Source: Parabacteroides sp. PH5-46 (GTDB lineage: Bacteria; Bacteroidota; Bacteroidia; Bacteroidales; Tannerellaceae). Taken from it: a DNA stretch of 64,000 bases. The notes beneath the pieces are model-generated. The model searched no databases, was not told the DNA's origin, and saw only the letters and a program-made list of their open reading frames with translations. Shown one piece after another: positions 35,121 through 43,318 of this stretch. Numbering within the stretch: the stretch's first letter is position 1; every line of letters starts with the position of its first letter. The position numbers and the translations under genes were made by a program. The stretch is taken from the NCBI RefSeq assembly GCF_029892785.1, contig NZ_JARXXA010000008.1:62001-126000 (forward strand), given 5' to 3'.

Positions 35121-36482
35121 TTATCTTACTATAGTACGCTCACCAATCCAGCCACCAATGGTGATTGATTTTCCTTTTTCCAAGTCGGGATGCATAAATA
35201 CATCTTCTGTTGAAGGGAAGTGGGCACGATATGTATTAATCAGTTTGCCGGCTTCTTCAGCTACGCTTGGGTCAACCTGTCTGGCTTTCTCAAATTTGTC
35301 TACAGCCGCAAAATAAACCGTTTTTCTCAGTACGGGATCATCGTATATTGTATTGGCTGTAGCAGCATACATTCTACCAATCAGAATGTAAGGAGAACCA
35401 TTATTAGGTGTAAACTCCAGCGACTTCATGCAGTATTGTCTGGATCTTGAATAGCTGTTCTGTTCAAATGAGAGCAGGGCCATCATGTAGTAGTCGTCAG
35501 CTTTTACGTCGCTTTCAGTTTCCATATTGGCAGCTTCTTCAAAGAATGTCATAGCTGTATTGTAGTCTTTTTTCTTAAGAGCTTGACGGGCAAGACCTCT
35601 GGCTGATTCAGACGTTGGTTCCAATGCATGTGCATATCCGGAAGCAGCAAAATAAGCTTCGATTTCGTTGCAACGCATTCTTCTGAACAAAGTGATTGTT
35701 TCTTTCAGGAATGGAAGATTTTCTTTGTTTACTTCTATTTTATCAGCATACAGGTTCTGCAAGGTTTCGCAGTCGGCAGCGCCACTATTGGCAAAACCAT
35801 TATCCAAACCTGATTTCAGTCCCTGAAGTGTTTCTATGTCTTTTTCATTATTGGCTTCTTTGGCCGCTTTCAGTTGAGCATCCAGGATCGCTGATGCTTT
35901 CAGGTAATCTTGAATGTAATCATTTTTATGGTTCTCATCCGAAGACAGCAACAGGTTTGAAGCAAGCATGTAATATGAAACAGCCAGCGCTTCTGTTCTT
36001 TCACCAAATTCGTTAACTACTTCTTTTGTCCAGTTATACATGGTTTTAGCATCAGCATTTTCACCTTTAAGCTGGAAGTAGTCTTGTACCTTACGTGAAA
36101 CAATCCAGTCTTTACCATATCTGGCATCATTTCCAAAATACTTAACACGTTGGTCGTAAACACCCATTAGTTTGTCTATCAGAGCATCTCTTTTAGCCGG
36201 GTCTTTTTCATTGGCAATTTCCCAACCAACGATACGAACGCCATATAAGTAAATGTCTTTTGTAGCAGCAGGACATTCCTCATACGCTATTTTCCAGAAT
36301 TCGTATGCATCTTTGTAATTGGCGGCTTTAGCATAAGGGGTAAATAAACTAATATTGGTGATGCAACGAACACTGTCTTCACCTGATCCGAAAGGGGTTC
36401 CATTATCAACTCCTTTTTGTGCATAAACACCGGAAGTTCCTATCAGACATCCGATGGCAAGAAGAAATACTTTTAGTTTCAT
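35121..36482 (-). CDS. Secreted tetratricopeptide repeat protein
   Basis: A 453-residue periplasmic or outer-membrane associated protein with signal peptide ending VYAQ. It has several TPR-like units: residues about 40-75 (YAKAANYKDAYEFWKIAYEE), 290-330 (ARQALKKKDYNTAMTFFEEA) and 335-400. Conserved beside coaX and lptC in Bacteroidetes; probable role in assembling envelope complexes, not proven. Ends 6 bases before the lptC region and begins 31 bases after the OMP gene. Confidence 0.8.
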   Translation of the reverse strand: MKLKVFLLAIGCLIGTSGVYAQKGVDNGTPFGSGEDSVRCITNISLFTPYAKAANYKDAYEFWKIAYEECPAATKDIYLYGVRIVGWEIANEKDPAKRDALIDKLMGVYDQRVKYFGNDARYGKDWIVSRKVQDYFQLKGENADAKTMYNWTKEVVNEFGERTEALAVSYYMLASNLLLSSDENHKNDYIQDYLKASAILDAQLKAAKEANNEKDIETLQGLKSGLDNGFANSGAADCETLQNLYADKIEVNKENLPFLKETITLFRRMRCNEIEAYFAASGYAHALEPTSESARGLARQALKKKDYNTAMTFFEEAANMETESDVKADDYYMMALLSFEQNSYSRSRQYCMKSLEFTPNNGSPYILIGRMYAATANTIYDDPVLRKTVYFAAVDKFEKARQVDPSVAEEAGKLINTYRAHFPSTEDVFMHPDLEKGKSITIGGWIGERTIVR

Positions 36483-36513
36483 ATTTGTTTAATTATTAAG
36501 TTTACAATTTAGT

Positions 36514-37758
36514 TTAATCGACTTTAAACTTGTAGAACCACCGTTCGTTAAATGTAAAATTCACTGTAAAACGGAAATGTTGCTGATCGATGAGAGACCT
36601 GGTCTCCGGCTTGATCTTTACGTATTCGAATGATAAATTTACATACGAACGATTGTCAATCAGCGGTAATCCTAAACCGATACTGGCGCCATATTCATTG
36701 TAGCTTGAGTTGTTTATCCGAAGATATGAATTGCTATAATGAAGGCCGGCACGGTATCTTACCCTGCTAAAGTAAGCCCTGTTCATATAACCCGGGATGA
36801 ATTCGCCACCACCGGCAACGCGTATCCGGTTTTTAAATTCATTTGCCTGGTTAAAGAAACGGGCATCTCCCCAGTTTTCATACAAAAAGTCGGCTGCCAA
36901 AGTTAGTTTATTTTGTTTTACATAGGAAATACCACTTCCTATAGAGTGGGGTATTTCAAACGCATGATTCGTTGTTGTATCGCCTGTAACAACATTGCTG
37001 TTGCTCGTGCCGAGGATATCATACGATGTAGTATTTAACTTCTTTTTCGGAGAATAGGTAATCCCTAAGGTAACACTTTCCTTTGCGCTGAGCGGATGTG
37101 TGTATTGCACTCCAAAATCCAGTTTGTAATCTCTTACCTCCAATTCCTTCATGCGATATGAAGTGCTTGAACCGGAAGATGATATACCCAACGTCTGATT
37201 GTGGTTTATGCTTCCAAAAAGATAACTGGCATTGGCTCCGACAGAAAGACGCTTCTTCCATATATCTATAGACAATCCTCCGTACAATTCGTTTAATCCG
37301 CCCTTGCCGGTAAATCGTTCAACGTAAGGTACACCCTCGGAATCTTTGATGGCTCCATAGTCGTAACCTACATGTGAATAGGGCAATAGCCCTGCGCTTA
37401 TAGCTATTCGACGATGTACTGGAAATAACAAAGCAATATATTCAATGTTTCCATTCATTTTATGCTCTTTGTTTATACCATCGTCAAACCAGGACAACTG
37501 TCCGGCTATTCCGAAATCGAAGATAAACGTAAGTGAATCCACTGCCGTATAAGAGGCAGGGTTCATCGGATTTATCTGTTTGTTGGAGCGTAAGCCATAG
37601 CCTACACCTCCCATTGCCCGACCGGCTCCAAAAGAGCGATCGGCTAATTCACCATAACCATATCTCGTATAAGGCGAGTTAGTGTTGTTTTGTGCCCACA
37701 TAGCCAACGAAGTGGCTAAAAGTATGCAGGCTGCTACTACTCTCTTAATTTTCAACAT
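36514..37758 (-). CDS. Outer membrane beta-barrel protein (FadL/OmpP1-like)
   Basis: A 414-residue outer-membrane protein. A signal peptide ends at SLAMWAQ; the mature start NNTNSPYTRYGYGELADRSF-GAGRAMGGVGYG resembles the FadL/OmpP1 hatch, and NPASYTAVDSLTFIFDFG follows. The remainder alternates aromatic strands and ends with FNERWFYKFKVD, without the classical terminal Phe. It may carry hydrophobic compounds or serve envelope assembly. Its start overlaps the coaX stop by 14 bases, so the two are translationally coupled. Confidence 0.8.
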   Translation of the reverse strand: MLKIKRVVAACILLATSLAMWAQNNTNSPYTRYGYGELADRSFGAGRAMGGVGYGLRSNKQINPMNPASYTAVDSLTFIFDFGIAGQLSWFDDGINKEHKMNGNIEYIALLFPVHRRIAISAGLLPYSHVGYDYGAIKDSEGVPYVERFTGKGGLNELYGGLSIDIWKKRLSVGANASYLFGSINHNQTLGISSSGSSTSYRMKELEVRDYKLDFGVQYTHPLSAKESVTLGITYSPKKKLNTTSYDILGTSNSNVVTGDTTTNHAFEIPHSIGSGISYVKQNKLTLAADFLYENWGDARFFNQANEFKNRIRVAGGGEFIPGYMNRAYFSRVRYRAGLHYSNSYLRINNSSYNEYGASIGLGLPLIDNRSYVNLSFEYVKIKPETRSLIDQQHFRFTVNFTFNERWFYKFKVD

Positions 37759-38473
37759 TATACTCTAAGATTATATTTAATCCTACCAACACTAAATTGA
37801 TGTCTGCAAAGATGATGTTTTTTAGCCGTTTGGCAAAATAATTCGTATGACCACCTGTTAAAAAAACCAAAAGGTTCGGATATTTTAGGCGTAATTCATC
37901 TATATAGCCATCCATTTCGTAGCACAACCCATTGATTACGCCTGCTTGTATGGCTGTTATTGTACTATTCCCGATGGAGGGAACATCATCGGTTTCTTTC
38001 ACTAACGGAAGTTTCTTTGTGTAATAGTTCAAGGCCTTGAACCTTGTAGTCATACCGGGCGAAATATTCCCTCCCAAGTATGTGCCGGAGGCTTCTATTA
38101 GTTCATAGGTAACAGCCGTTCCGGCATCTATTACCAATATATCTTGCCGGGGCTTCAGAAAAGTAGCGCCTACTGCTGCTGCCAGGCGGTCTTTTCCCAA
38201 GGTTTCCGGTGTTTCGTATTGTACGCGAATAGGCACAGGGGTTTTCTCGTTCAGGAATACAAAGTGTTTCAGGTGGCTTTCCAGAAAGGATAGTACTTCC
38301 TGCTCCGTTTCTGTAACAGTAGATATGATGCCCCGGGTGAGATTGTATGTTTGAAATAATGATGCGACGACTGATACATTAAGATCATCATGCGTAAAGG
38401 ATATTTTCAAACGGTTGTTATCAAATATAGCAATTTTTGTTTGGGTGTTACCCTGTTCTATAATGAGATTCAC
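37745..38473 (-). CDS. coaX: Type III pantothenate kinase
   Basis: The CoaX enzyme phosphorylates pantothenate, the first step to coenzyme A. It has 242 residues with the ASKHA-fold motifs GKDRLAAAVGA (about residues 93-103), VIDAGTAVTYELI (catalytic Asp) and GGNISPGMTTRFKAL. The first phosphate motif reads EQGNT, where D-x-G-N-T/S is usual; Glu in place of Asp is a conservative but notable change. It begins the six-gene envelope operon, so supply of CoA precursor is genetically linked to envelope assembly genes; panC and panD are elsewhere (17.4-18.6 kb). Confidence 0.93.
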   Translation of the reverse strand: MNLIIEQGNTQTKIAIFDNNRLKISFTHDDLNVSVVASLFQTYNLTRGIISTVTETEQEVLSFLESHLKHFVFLNEKTPVPIRVQYETPETLGKDRLAAAVGATFLKPRQDILVIDAGTAVTYELIEASGTYLGGNISPGMTTRFKALNYYTKKLPLVKETDDVPSIGNSTITAIQAGVINGLCYEMDGYIDELRLKYPNLLVFLTGGHTNYFAKRLKNIIFADINLVLVGLNIILEYNVEN

Positions 38474-38500
38474 TTGTTAGCTATTTTCTGCAAAGTAAAA

Positions 38501-38508
38501 CAAAAATA
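38501..38508 (-). promoter_or_regulatory. -7 box (minus strand TATTTTTG) before coaX operon
   Basis: Plus-strand CAAAAATA 28 bases before the coaX ATG. A CAA at 38531 (22-base spacer) could serve as -33. The palindromic array C begins about 50 bases further upstream. Confidence 0.5.
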
Positions 38509-38558
38509 CTGAATCATTATAATAATTAAGCAAGGAAACGAAGAGCTATTTCGGGTTT

Positions 38559-38624
38559 GAGGTACCTTAAAAACAATTTAGACGTACCTCTAAATCGATT
38601 TAGAGGTACGTCTAAATTATTTGT
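38559..38624. repeat. Array C: 22-bp periodic GGTACC cores with a perfect 44-bp palindrome
   Basis: Cores GAGGTACC, GACGTACC and GAGGTACG start at 38559, 38581 and 38603, exactly 22 bp apart. Bases 38575-38618 form a perfect 44-bp palindrome with no loop, centred on ATCGAT at 38596/38597. It is placed between two divergent genes (coaX and the integrase). No T-run follows on either side, so it is not an ordinary terminator. Confidence 0.88.
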
Positions 38625-38639
38625 AGTCTTGCTGTTTGT

Positions 38640-38888
38640 GTAAAGAAAAGACGGTTTTTAAGTAAAATGTGTCGCGATCGTACATTATTATTGAAAGATA
38701 AATAGTGAATAATTGATAATTATTGATTATCTTTATAAATTACATTCGTTTTGTGGTTTATTTAGCCTTTATGTGTCGATATTGGGGACAATTTATAAGG
38801 TCTTGGTGTTTTATGTGAAAACGATGAATGAATTTATTTTTTAATGATGATTCTGTGTATAGTTTTTAAATTTAATAAGGAGTGAAAA
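38640..38888. other. AT-rich leader before the integrase gene
   Basis: The rest of the 415-base gap between coaX and the integrase. It contains AT-rich imperfect palindromes (AATAATTGATAATTATT near 38708-38724), no open frame of note, no tRNA, and a purine-rich AATAAGGAG just before the integrase ATG which would be a fair ribosome-binding site. No paired inverted repeats bounding an invertible promoter were found by eye. Confidence 0.4.
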
Positions 38889-40142
38889 ATGACATCAGTA
38901 AAATTTCTTTTAAGGCCAACTTCCTCATTAGAGGAAAAGGCATCTCGTTTAATAGCTCGAGTGATACACCGGCGGGTGGTTCGTAGTGTGTCAACTCCCA
39001 TCCTGCTTTTTCCACACGAGTGGGATGCAAAAAAAGAAGAAATCATAGGAAAAGGGGAAAATCCGCAACGTTCGGGATATCTGGAGTGGGCTCGCGAAGA
39101 GTTGGCTGCCGATCGTCGCTTTTTTCTTTCATCGATCAACAAGCAATACGATGAAGGTGTACTAAGTGCGGTAGAGCTAGCGGAGGCATATCGCAGATAT
39201 AAAGAAGGTAGTGTGGTAGGCAGATATGTAGAAAAACTGTCAAAGGCGCTTTATCATGGTGGGCAGGAACGTACTGCGCGGGCGTATCGTACAGCTTATA
39301 CGCGATTGCTGGGCTTTACTCATAAACCGACGCTGAAATTTGAAGAAATGACTCCTCGCCTCTTGAAGGAGTTTGAATCACAGTTGCGTGATGACGGGCG
39401 TACATTAAATACAATATCCTTTTATATGCGTAACCTACGGGCTATTTATAATAAAGCCTCTTACGAAGGGATATTTGAGCCTCGTCCGTTACATCCGTTC
39501 CGAACGGTTTATACCGGATTGGATACAACCAAAAAGAGGGCCCTGAGCCGTGAGGAGATGGCTTTGTTGAATGACCTGGAGTTTTCGGATGCCGATCGTA
39601 CTATTTCAGCGATCAAATATGTGCCTCTCCGTCAGGCTTTGTTGTTGTTCCTGTTTAGTTTTCATGCTCGTGGAATGTCCTTTGTGGATATGGCCTACTT
39701 GCGAAAAGATGATATACGTAACGGAACAATCACTTACAAGCGTAAGAAGACCGGACAAATGATAGAAGTGAGGGTGACAGCTCCTATGCGAAAGATTATT
39801 AACGCCTTCTCGGCGCAGGTAGGTAAATTACCCTATGTCTTTCCGATTATTACGAATCTGAATGCTCCTTTGCGACAGCAGTATGAGAGTGGATTGCGCT
39901 TACAAAATAAGCGTCTTGGCGACTTAGCCCGTATGTTGGGTTTGAAAAGCAAGCTCTCTACACACGTGGCCAGGCATAGCTGGGCCTCTATCGCTAAGAA
40001 TGAAAATCTACCTTTGGCAGTTATCAGTGAGGGACTTGGACATACTTCCGAAGATACGACCCGAATTTATCTAGCCTCTTTCGACCGGTCTATATTAGAT
40101 CGTGCCAGTGAAAAAGTAATTCGTGCAATAGGACGGCAATAA
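38889..40142 (+). CDS. Tyrosine recombinase / site-specific integrase
   Basis: A 417-residue phage-integrase-family enzyme of the Bacteroidetes type. Residues 1-100 are an arm-type DNA-binding region (TPILLFPHEWDAKKEEIIG), 100-205 a SAM-like core-binding domain, and 215-417 the catalytic domain: Arg261 in HARGMSFVDM, Lys near 286, H-x2-R (His359-Arg362) in THVARHSW, His385 in GLGHTS and nucleophile Tyr394 in RIYLASF. All catalytic residues are present. No cargo genes, att duplication or excisionase is seen, so it is either a remnant of an element or a stand-alone invertase acting elsewhere (as Tsr enzymes do in Bacteroides). Confidence 0.93.
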   Translation: MTSVKFLLRPTSSLEEKASRLIARVIHRRVVRSVSTPILLFPHEWDAKKEEIIGKGENPQRSGYLEWAREELAADRRFFLSSINKQYDEGVLSAVELAEAYRRYKEGSVVGRYVEKLSKALYHGGQERTARAYRTAYTRLLGFTHKPTLKFEEMTPRLLKEFESQLRDDGRTLNTISFYMRNLRAIYNKASYEGIFEPRPLHPFRTVYTGLDTTKKRALSREEMALLNDLEFSDADRTISAIKYVPLRQALLLFLFSFHARGMSFVDMAYLRKDDIRNGTITYKRKKTGQMIEVRVTAPMRKIINAFSAQVGKLPYVFPIITNLNAPLRQQYESGLRLQNKRLGDLARMLGLKSKLSTHVARHSWASIAKNENLPLAVISEGLGHTSEDTTRIYLASFDRSILDRASEKVIRAIGRQ

Positions 40143-40204
40143 TTGGAGAGAATAGACATTTTTTTACTTAATATCCTTGCTAAATACAATCTTTTTTAGG
40201 TACT

Positions 40205-40233
40205 TTGCGCACAGATTTAATTAAAGTGTGCAA
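40205..40233. promoter_or_regulatory. Inverted repeat before tetR, possible TetR operator
   Basis: TTGCGCAC (40205-40212) and GTGTGCAA (40226-40233) are inverted with one mismatch and 13 bases between. It ends four bases before the tetR ATG and overlaps the likely -7 region. The size suits a TetR-family operator with self-regulation. Confidence 0.4.
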
Positions 40234-40237
40234 TTAG

Positions 40238-40831
40238 ATGGCAATGACTGTTTCAAAAACGCGCGATATGTTGGTGGATGTAGCCAGGCAACTATTTGCT
40301 CGTATGGGCGTAGATAATACGACCATGAATGACATTGCCCAAGCCTCCCAGAAAGGACGTCGTACATTATATACTTACTTTAAAAGTAAGAAAGATATCT
40401 ACCAGGCGGTGGTGGAAAGTGAACTCAATAAGCTGTATGAAATGCTGCTTGAAGTTGCCGAGAAAGACCTGCCGGCGGATGAAAAACTGATGACCTTTTT
40501 GTATACGAGGCTAAGTGCTGTAAAATCGATTGTATTTCGCAATGGAACGTTGCGTGCTAACTTCTTTCGTGATATATGGCGTGTGGAGAAGGTACGTAAA
40601 GAGTTCGATTTGCGGGAAATGGAGATTATTAAAGGTATATTGAACTCGGGAGTGGAAACAGGTATCTTTCAAATGCCGGATATTGATATAACAGCTAAAA
40701 TACTACATCATGCGCTGAAGGGTCTTGAAGTTCCTTACATCAGAGGACAGATGGGCGCTTCGGTTTCAGAAAAAATAAGGCATAGAGAGAATATAATGAA
40801 TTTAATACTCAACGGAATAAAGATTAAGTAA
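40238..40831 (+). CDS. TetR/AcrR-family transcriptional regulator
   Basis: A 197-residue regulator with an N-terminal TetR helix-turn-helix (VARQLFARMGVDNTTMNDIA, then KGRRTLYTYFKSKKDIY at about 40-58) and a variable ligand-binding C-terminal domain. It begins a run tetR-fabH-fabG-rluA with only 10 bases before the fabH-like gene, so it likely controls fatty-acid chain initiation, perhaps sensing acyl-CoA or acyl-ACP (inference). Start: the ATG at 40238 (an ATG at 40244 is also possible). Confidence 0.92.
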   Translation: MAMTVSKTRDMLVDVARQLFARMGVDNTTMNDIAQASQKGRRTLYTYFKSKKDIYQAVVESELNKLYEMLLEVAEKDLPADEKLMTFLYTRLSAVKSIVFRNGTLRANFFRDIWRVEKVRKEFDLREMEIIKGILNSGVETGIFQMPDIDITAKILHHALKGLEVPYIRGQMGASVSEKIRHRENIMNLILNGIKIK

Positions 40832-40841
40832 AAAAACAGGG

Positions 40842-41786
40842 ATGTTTATTAATGCGACAGGTGTTTATGTGCCCCAAGAGCGTGTACATAACGATCACTT
40901 TTTAGAAGTGAATGGGTTGACAAGTGAGTGGATAGAACAACGTACTGGTATTATAACACGATCAAAAGCAAAGCCGGAAGAAAATATTACGACAATGGGG
41001 CTTCTTTCTGTACAGAATGCGCTTCATAAATTATCTTATGATATTAAAGAAGTAGATTTGATAATCTCAGCTTCTTATTCTCCTTATGATACGGTAGCTA
41101 CAGCTGCTCATGTGGCTCAGCGTGAACATAAAATAGAAAAGGCGAAAACTTTTTCTATTTCTTCGGCCTGCTCTTCTTTTTTAAATGCACTGGAAATAGT
41201 AGAGGGGTATTTTGCGATGAACAAGGCCTCGAAGGCTTTGATCTTATCGGCTGATAAAAACTCGGCCTACTCGAATGAAGATGATCCCAAATCCGGTCAT
41301 TTATGGGGAGATGCAGCAGCAGCGTTTTTTATCTCTAAGGAGCGTGTAACAGAGAAGGATCAGATGGTGTTAGACATCTTTACGGAAGGTCTGGGCCATA
41401 TCAGCAAGGGACCGGATGCAGTACAGCTTCGTCCGCGTGATGGCGGTATTATGATGCCGGAAGGTCGCGACGTATTTATACAAGCGTGTACTTATATGCC
41501 TAAAAATGTATTGTATCTGCTGGAAAAGAATGGTTACACATTCGATGATTTATCTTATTTCATCGGCCATCAAGCTAATATGCGTATTATGTCTAACATT
41601 GCCAAACAACTGGATTTGCCAGAAGAAAAATTTCTTCATAACATTGAAGAACTGGGTAATACAGGCTCTGTAAGCTCAGCTTTGGTATATGCGCAGAACG
41701 AACATATGTTTAAAAAGGATGATTTGGTAGCTATAACAGTCTTTGGTGGAGGTTATTCTGCCGGAGCATGTTTGATAAAGTGTTAA
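40842..41786 (+). CDS. 3-oxoacyl-ACP synthase III family protein
   Basis: A 314-residue condensing enzyme of the KAS III/FabH family. The catalytic triad is visible: Cys110 in SSACSSFLNA, His243 in FIGHQANMRI and Asn273 in ELGNTGSVSS. Also seen are the N-terminal TEWIEQRTGI-like segment (SEWIEQRTGIITR) and the C-terminal GGGYSAGACLI. It starts fatty-acid chains from an acyl-CoA primer and malonyl-ACP. It could be the main FabH or a second one for branched or special primers; the TetR and FabG neighbours support a regulated lipid operon. Ends right before the palindromic C/G-rich repeat. Confidence 0.92.
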   Translation: MFINATGVYVPQERVHNDHFLEVNGLTSEWIEQRTGIITRSKAKPEENITTMGLLSVQNALHKLSYDIKEVDLIISASYSPYDTVATAAHVAQREHKIEKAKTFSISSACSSFLNALEIVEGYFAMNKASKALILSADKNSAYSNEDDPKSGHLWGDAAAAFFISKERVTEKDQMVLDIFTEGLGHISKGPDAVQLRPRDGGIMMPEGRDVFIQACTYMPKNVLYLLEKNGYTFDDLSYFIGHQANMRIMSNIAKQLDLPEEKFLHNIEELGNTGSVSSALVYAQNEHMFKKDDLVAITVFGGGYSAGACLIKC

Positions 41787-41865
41787 GACCCCCCGCCCCC
41801 TAAAGGGGGGGGATTTATATATTATTTAATGTCTTATCCCCCCCTTTAGGGGGTAGGGGGGTAAA
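41787..41865. repeat. Inverted pair of C/G-rich palindromic units (REP-like) between fabH-like gene and fabG
   Basis: The left unit (41789-41814) has CCCCCC-G-CCCCC-TAAA-G8-AT, and the right unit (41836-41861) is nearly its reverse complement (AT-C7-TTTA-GGGGG-TA-GGGGGG), with about 21 AT-rich bases between. Each unit is itself a palindrome (CCCCCTAAAGGGGG type). The pair could fold into one large cruciform or two hairpins in the mRNA. It fills the 89-base gap. Confidence 0.85.
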
Positions 41866-41875
41866 TTTAATTGAT

Positions 41876-42622
41876 ATGAAGTTATTAGAAGGTAGGGTGG
41901 CTTTGGTTACAGGAGCTGCACGTGGAATTGGCAAGGCTATTGCCCTTAAGTTTGCTGCTGAAGGCGCAAATGTAGCGTTTACTGATTTGGCTATTGACGA
42001 AAATGGGTTGGCTACTCAAAAAGAGATTGAAGCTCTGGGAGTAAAAGGTAAAGGTTATGCCTCTAATGCTGCAAGTTTTGAAGATGCACATCAGGTTGTA
42101 GATGAGATTGTAAAAGAGTTCGGACGCATCGACATCCTGGTAAATAATGCCGGTATTACGCGTGACGGATTGATGATGCGCATGACTGAACAACAGTGGG
42201 ATATGGTGATTAACGTAAACCTGAAGTCTGCTTTTAACTTTGTTCATGCCATTACTCCTGTTATGATGAAACAAAAAAGCGGAAGCATCATCAATATGGC
42301 TTCTGTAGTAGGCGTTTCAGGGAATGCCGGACAAGCCAACTATTCAGCGTCAAAAGCTGGGATGATCGGTTTGGCCAAGAGTATTGCAAAAGAGTTGGGC
42401 TCACGTGGTATTCGTGCCAACGCTATTGCTCCGGGCTTCATTATTACAGATATGACAGGAGCCTTGTCTGATGAAGTGAGAGCCGAATGGGCAAAGCAAA
42501 TTCCTTTACGCCGTGGAGGTACGCCGGAAGATGTGGCTAACGTAGCAACATTCCTAGCTTCCGACCTGTCTTCTTATGTAAGCGGACAAACCATCCACTG
42601 TGATGGCGGAATGAACACTTAA
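41876..42622 (+). CDS. fabG: 3-oxoacyl-[ACP] reductase
   Basis: The SDR enzyme that reduces 3-oxoacyl-ACP with NADPH in the fatty-acid cycle. It is 248 residues. Motifs: VTGAARGIGKAIALKFA, NNAGITRDGLMMRMTEQQW (very typical of FabG), catalytic Ser in NMASVVGVSG, Y-x3-K in YSASKAGMIG, and PGFIITDMT. The stop overlaps the rluA-family start by one base (TAATG), so the two are coupled. Confidence 0.95.
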   Translation: MKLLEGRVALVTGAARGIGKAIALKFAAEGANVAFTDLAIDENGLATQKEIEALGVKGKGYASNAASFEDAHQVVDEIVKEFGRIDILVNNAGITRDGLMMRMTEQQWDMVINVNLKSAFNFVHAITPVMMKQKSGSIINMASVVGVSGNAGQANYSASKAGMIGLAKSIAKELGSRGIRANAIAPGFIITDMTGALSDEVRAEWAKQIPLRRGGTPEDVANVATFLASDLSSYVSGQTIHCDGGMNT

Positions 42623-43290
42623 TGGACGTTCTTTACGAAGATAATCATATTATCGTCATTAATAAATGTAGTGGCGAGATTGTACAGGGGGATAAAACCG
42701 GTGATAAGCCTCTTTCCGACATACTGAAAGAGTGGCTAAAGGCGAAATATCAGAAGCCCGGCAATGTGTTTGTTGGCGTAACGCACCGGTTGGATCGCCC
42801 TGTAAGTGGTGTGGTTGTTTTTGCAAAGACAAGCAAGGCCTTATCGCGTTTAAATGAGATGTTTAGACTGGGTAAGGTGAAAAAGACATATTGGGCTATT
42901 GTAAAGAATCAACCTCCTAGGGATGAAGACGATCTGACTCATTGGCTGGAGCGTAATGAGAAACAGAACAAAAGCTATGCTTATGATCAGGAACGCCCGA
43001 ATACGAAACAGGCTGTCCTGCATTATAAGTTAATAGCAAGCTCGGATCATTATTACTTATTGGAAGTTGACTTAAAAACGGGGCGCCATCATCAGATCCG
43101 TTGTCAGTTGGCAAAGATCGGATGTCCTATCAAGGGCGATTTAAAATATGGTGCAGATCGTTCCAATCCCGACGGAAGTATCAGTTTGCATGCCCGCAGT
43201 GCCGGGTTTATCCATCCCGTTTCCAAAGAAGAAATAGAAATTATAGCTCCGGTTCCGAAAGACAATTTGTGGAAAGCTTTTAGCAAGTAG
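42622..43290 (+). CDS. RluA-family pseudouridine synthase
   Basis: A 222-residue RNA pseudouridine synthase without an S4 domain. The catalytic motif HRLDRPVSG (Asp) is near residue 58, followed by FAKTSKALSRLNEMF and later LKTGRHHQIRCQLAKIGCPI and GDLKYGA, as in RluA/RluC/TruC. It modifies an rRNA or tRNA uridine; which one is not evident. Coupled to fabG by a one-base overlap; a hairpin repeat covers its stop codon. Confidence 0.93.
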   Translation: MDVLYEDNHIIVINKCSGEIVQGDKTGDKPLSDILKEWLKAKYQKPGNVFVGVTHRLDRPVSGVVVFAKTSKALSRLNEMFRLGKVKKTYWAIVKNQPPRDEDDLTHWLERNEKQNKSYAYDQERPNTKQAVLHYKLIASSDHYYLLEVDLKTGRHHQIRCQLAKIGCPIKGDLKYGADRSNPDGSISLHARSAGFIHPVSKEEIEIIAPVPKDNLWKAFSK

Positions 43291-43318
43291 GGACAAGGTA
43301 ATGCCTTGTCTCTACTTG
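43284..43318. repeat. Hairpin repeat of the GTAGAGACAAGG type between convergent genes
   Basis: CAAGTAGGGACAAGG (43284-43298) pairs with CCTTGTCTCTACTTG (43304-43318) with a single G-T pair and a 5-base loop. It overlaps the rluA-family stop and the last codons of the convergent cyclophilin gene. A related hairpin is at 51603-51631. It may act as a two-way terminator without strong T-runs. Confidence 0.8.

Noticed and set aside
38474-38888. Invertible promoter controlled by the integrase
   Set aside because: The only strong inverted repeats are those of the periodic array; no matched pair flanks a promoter-sized segment.
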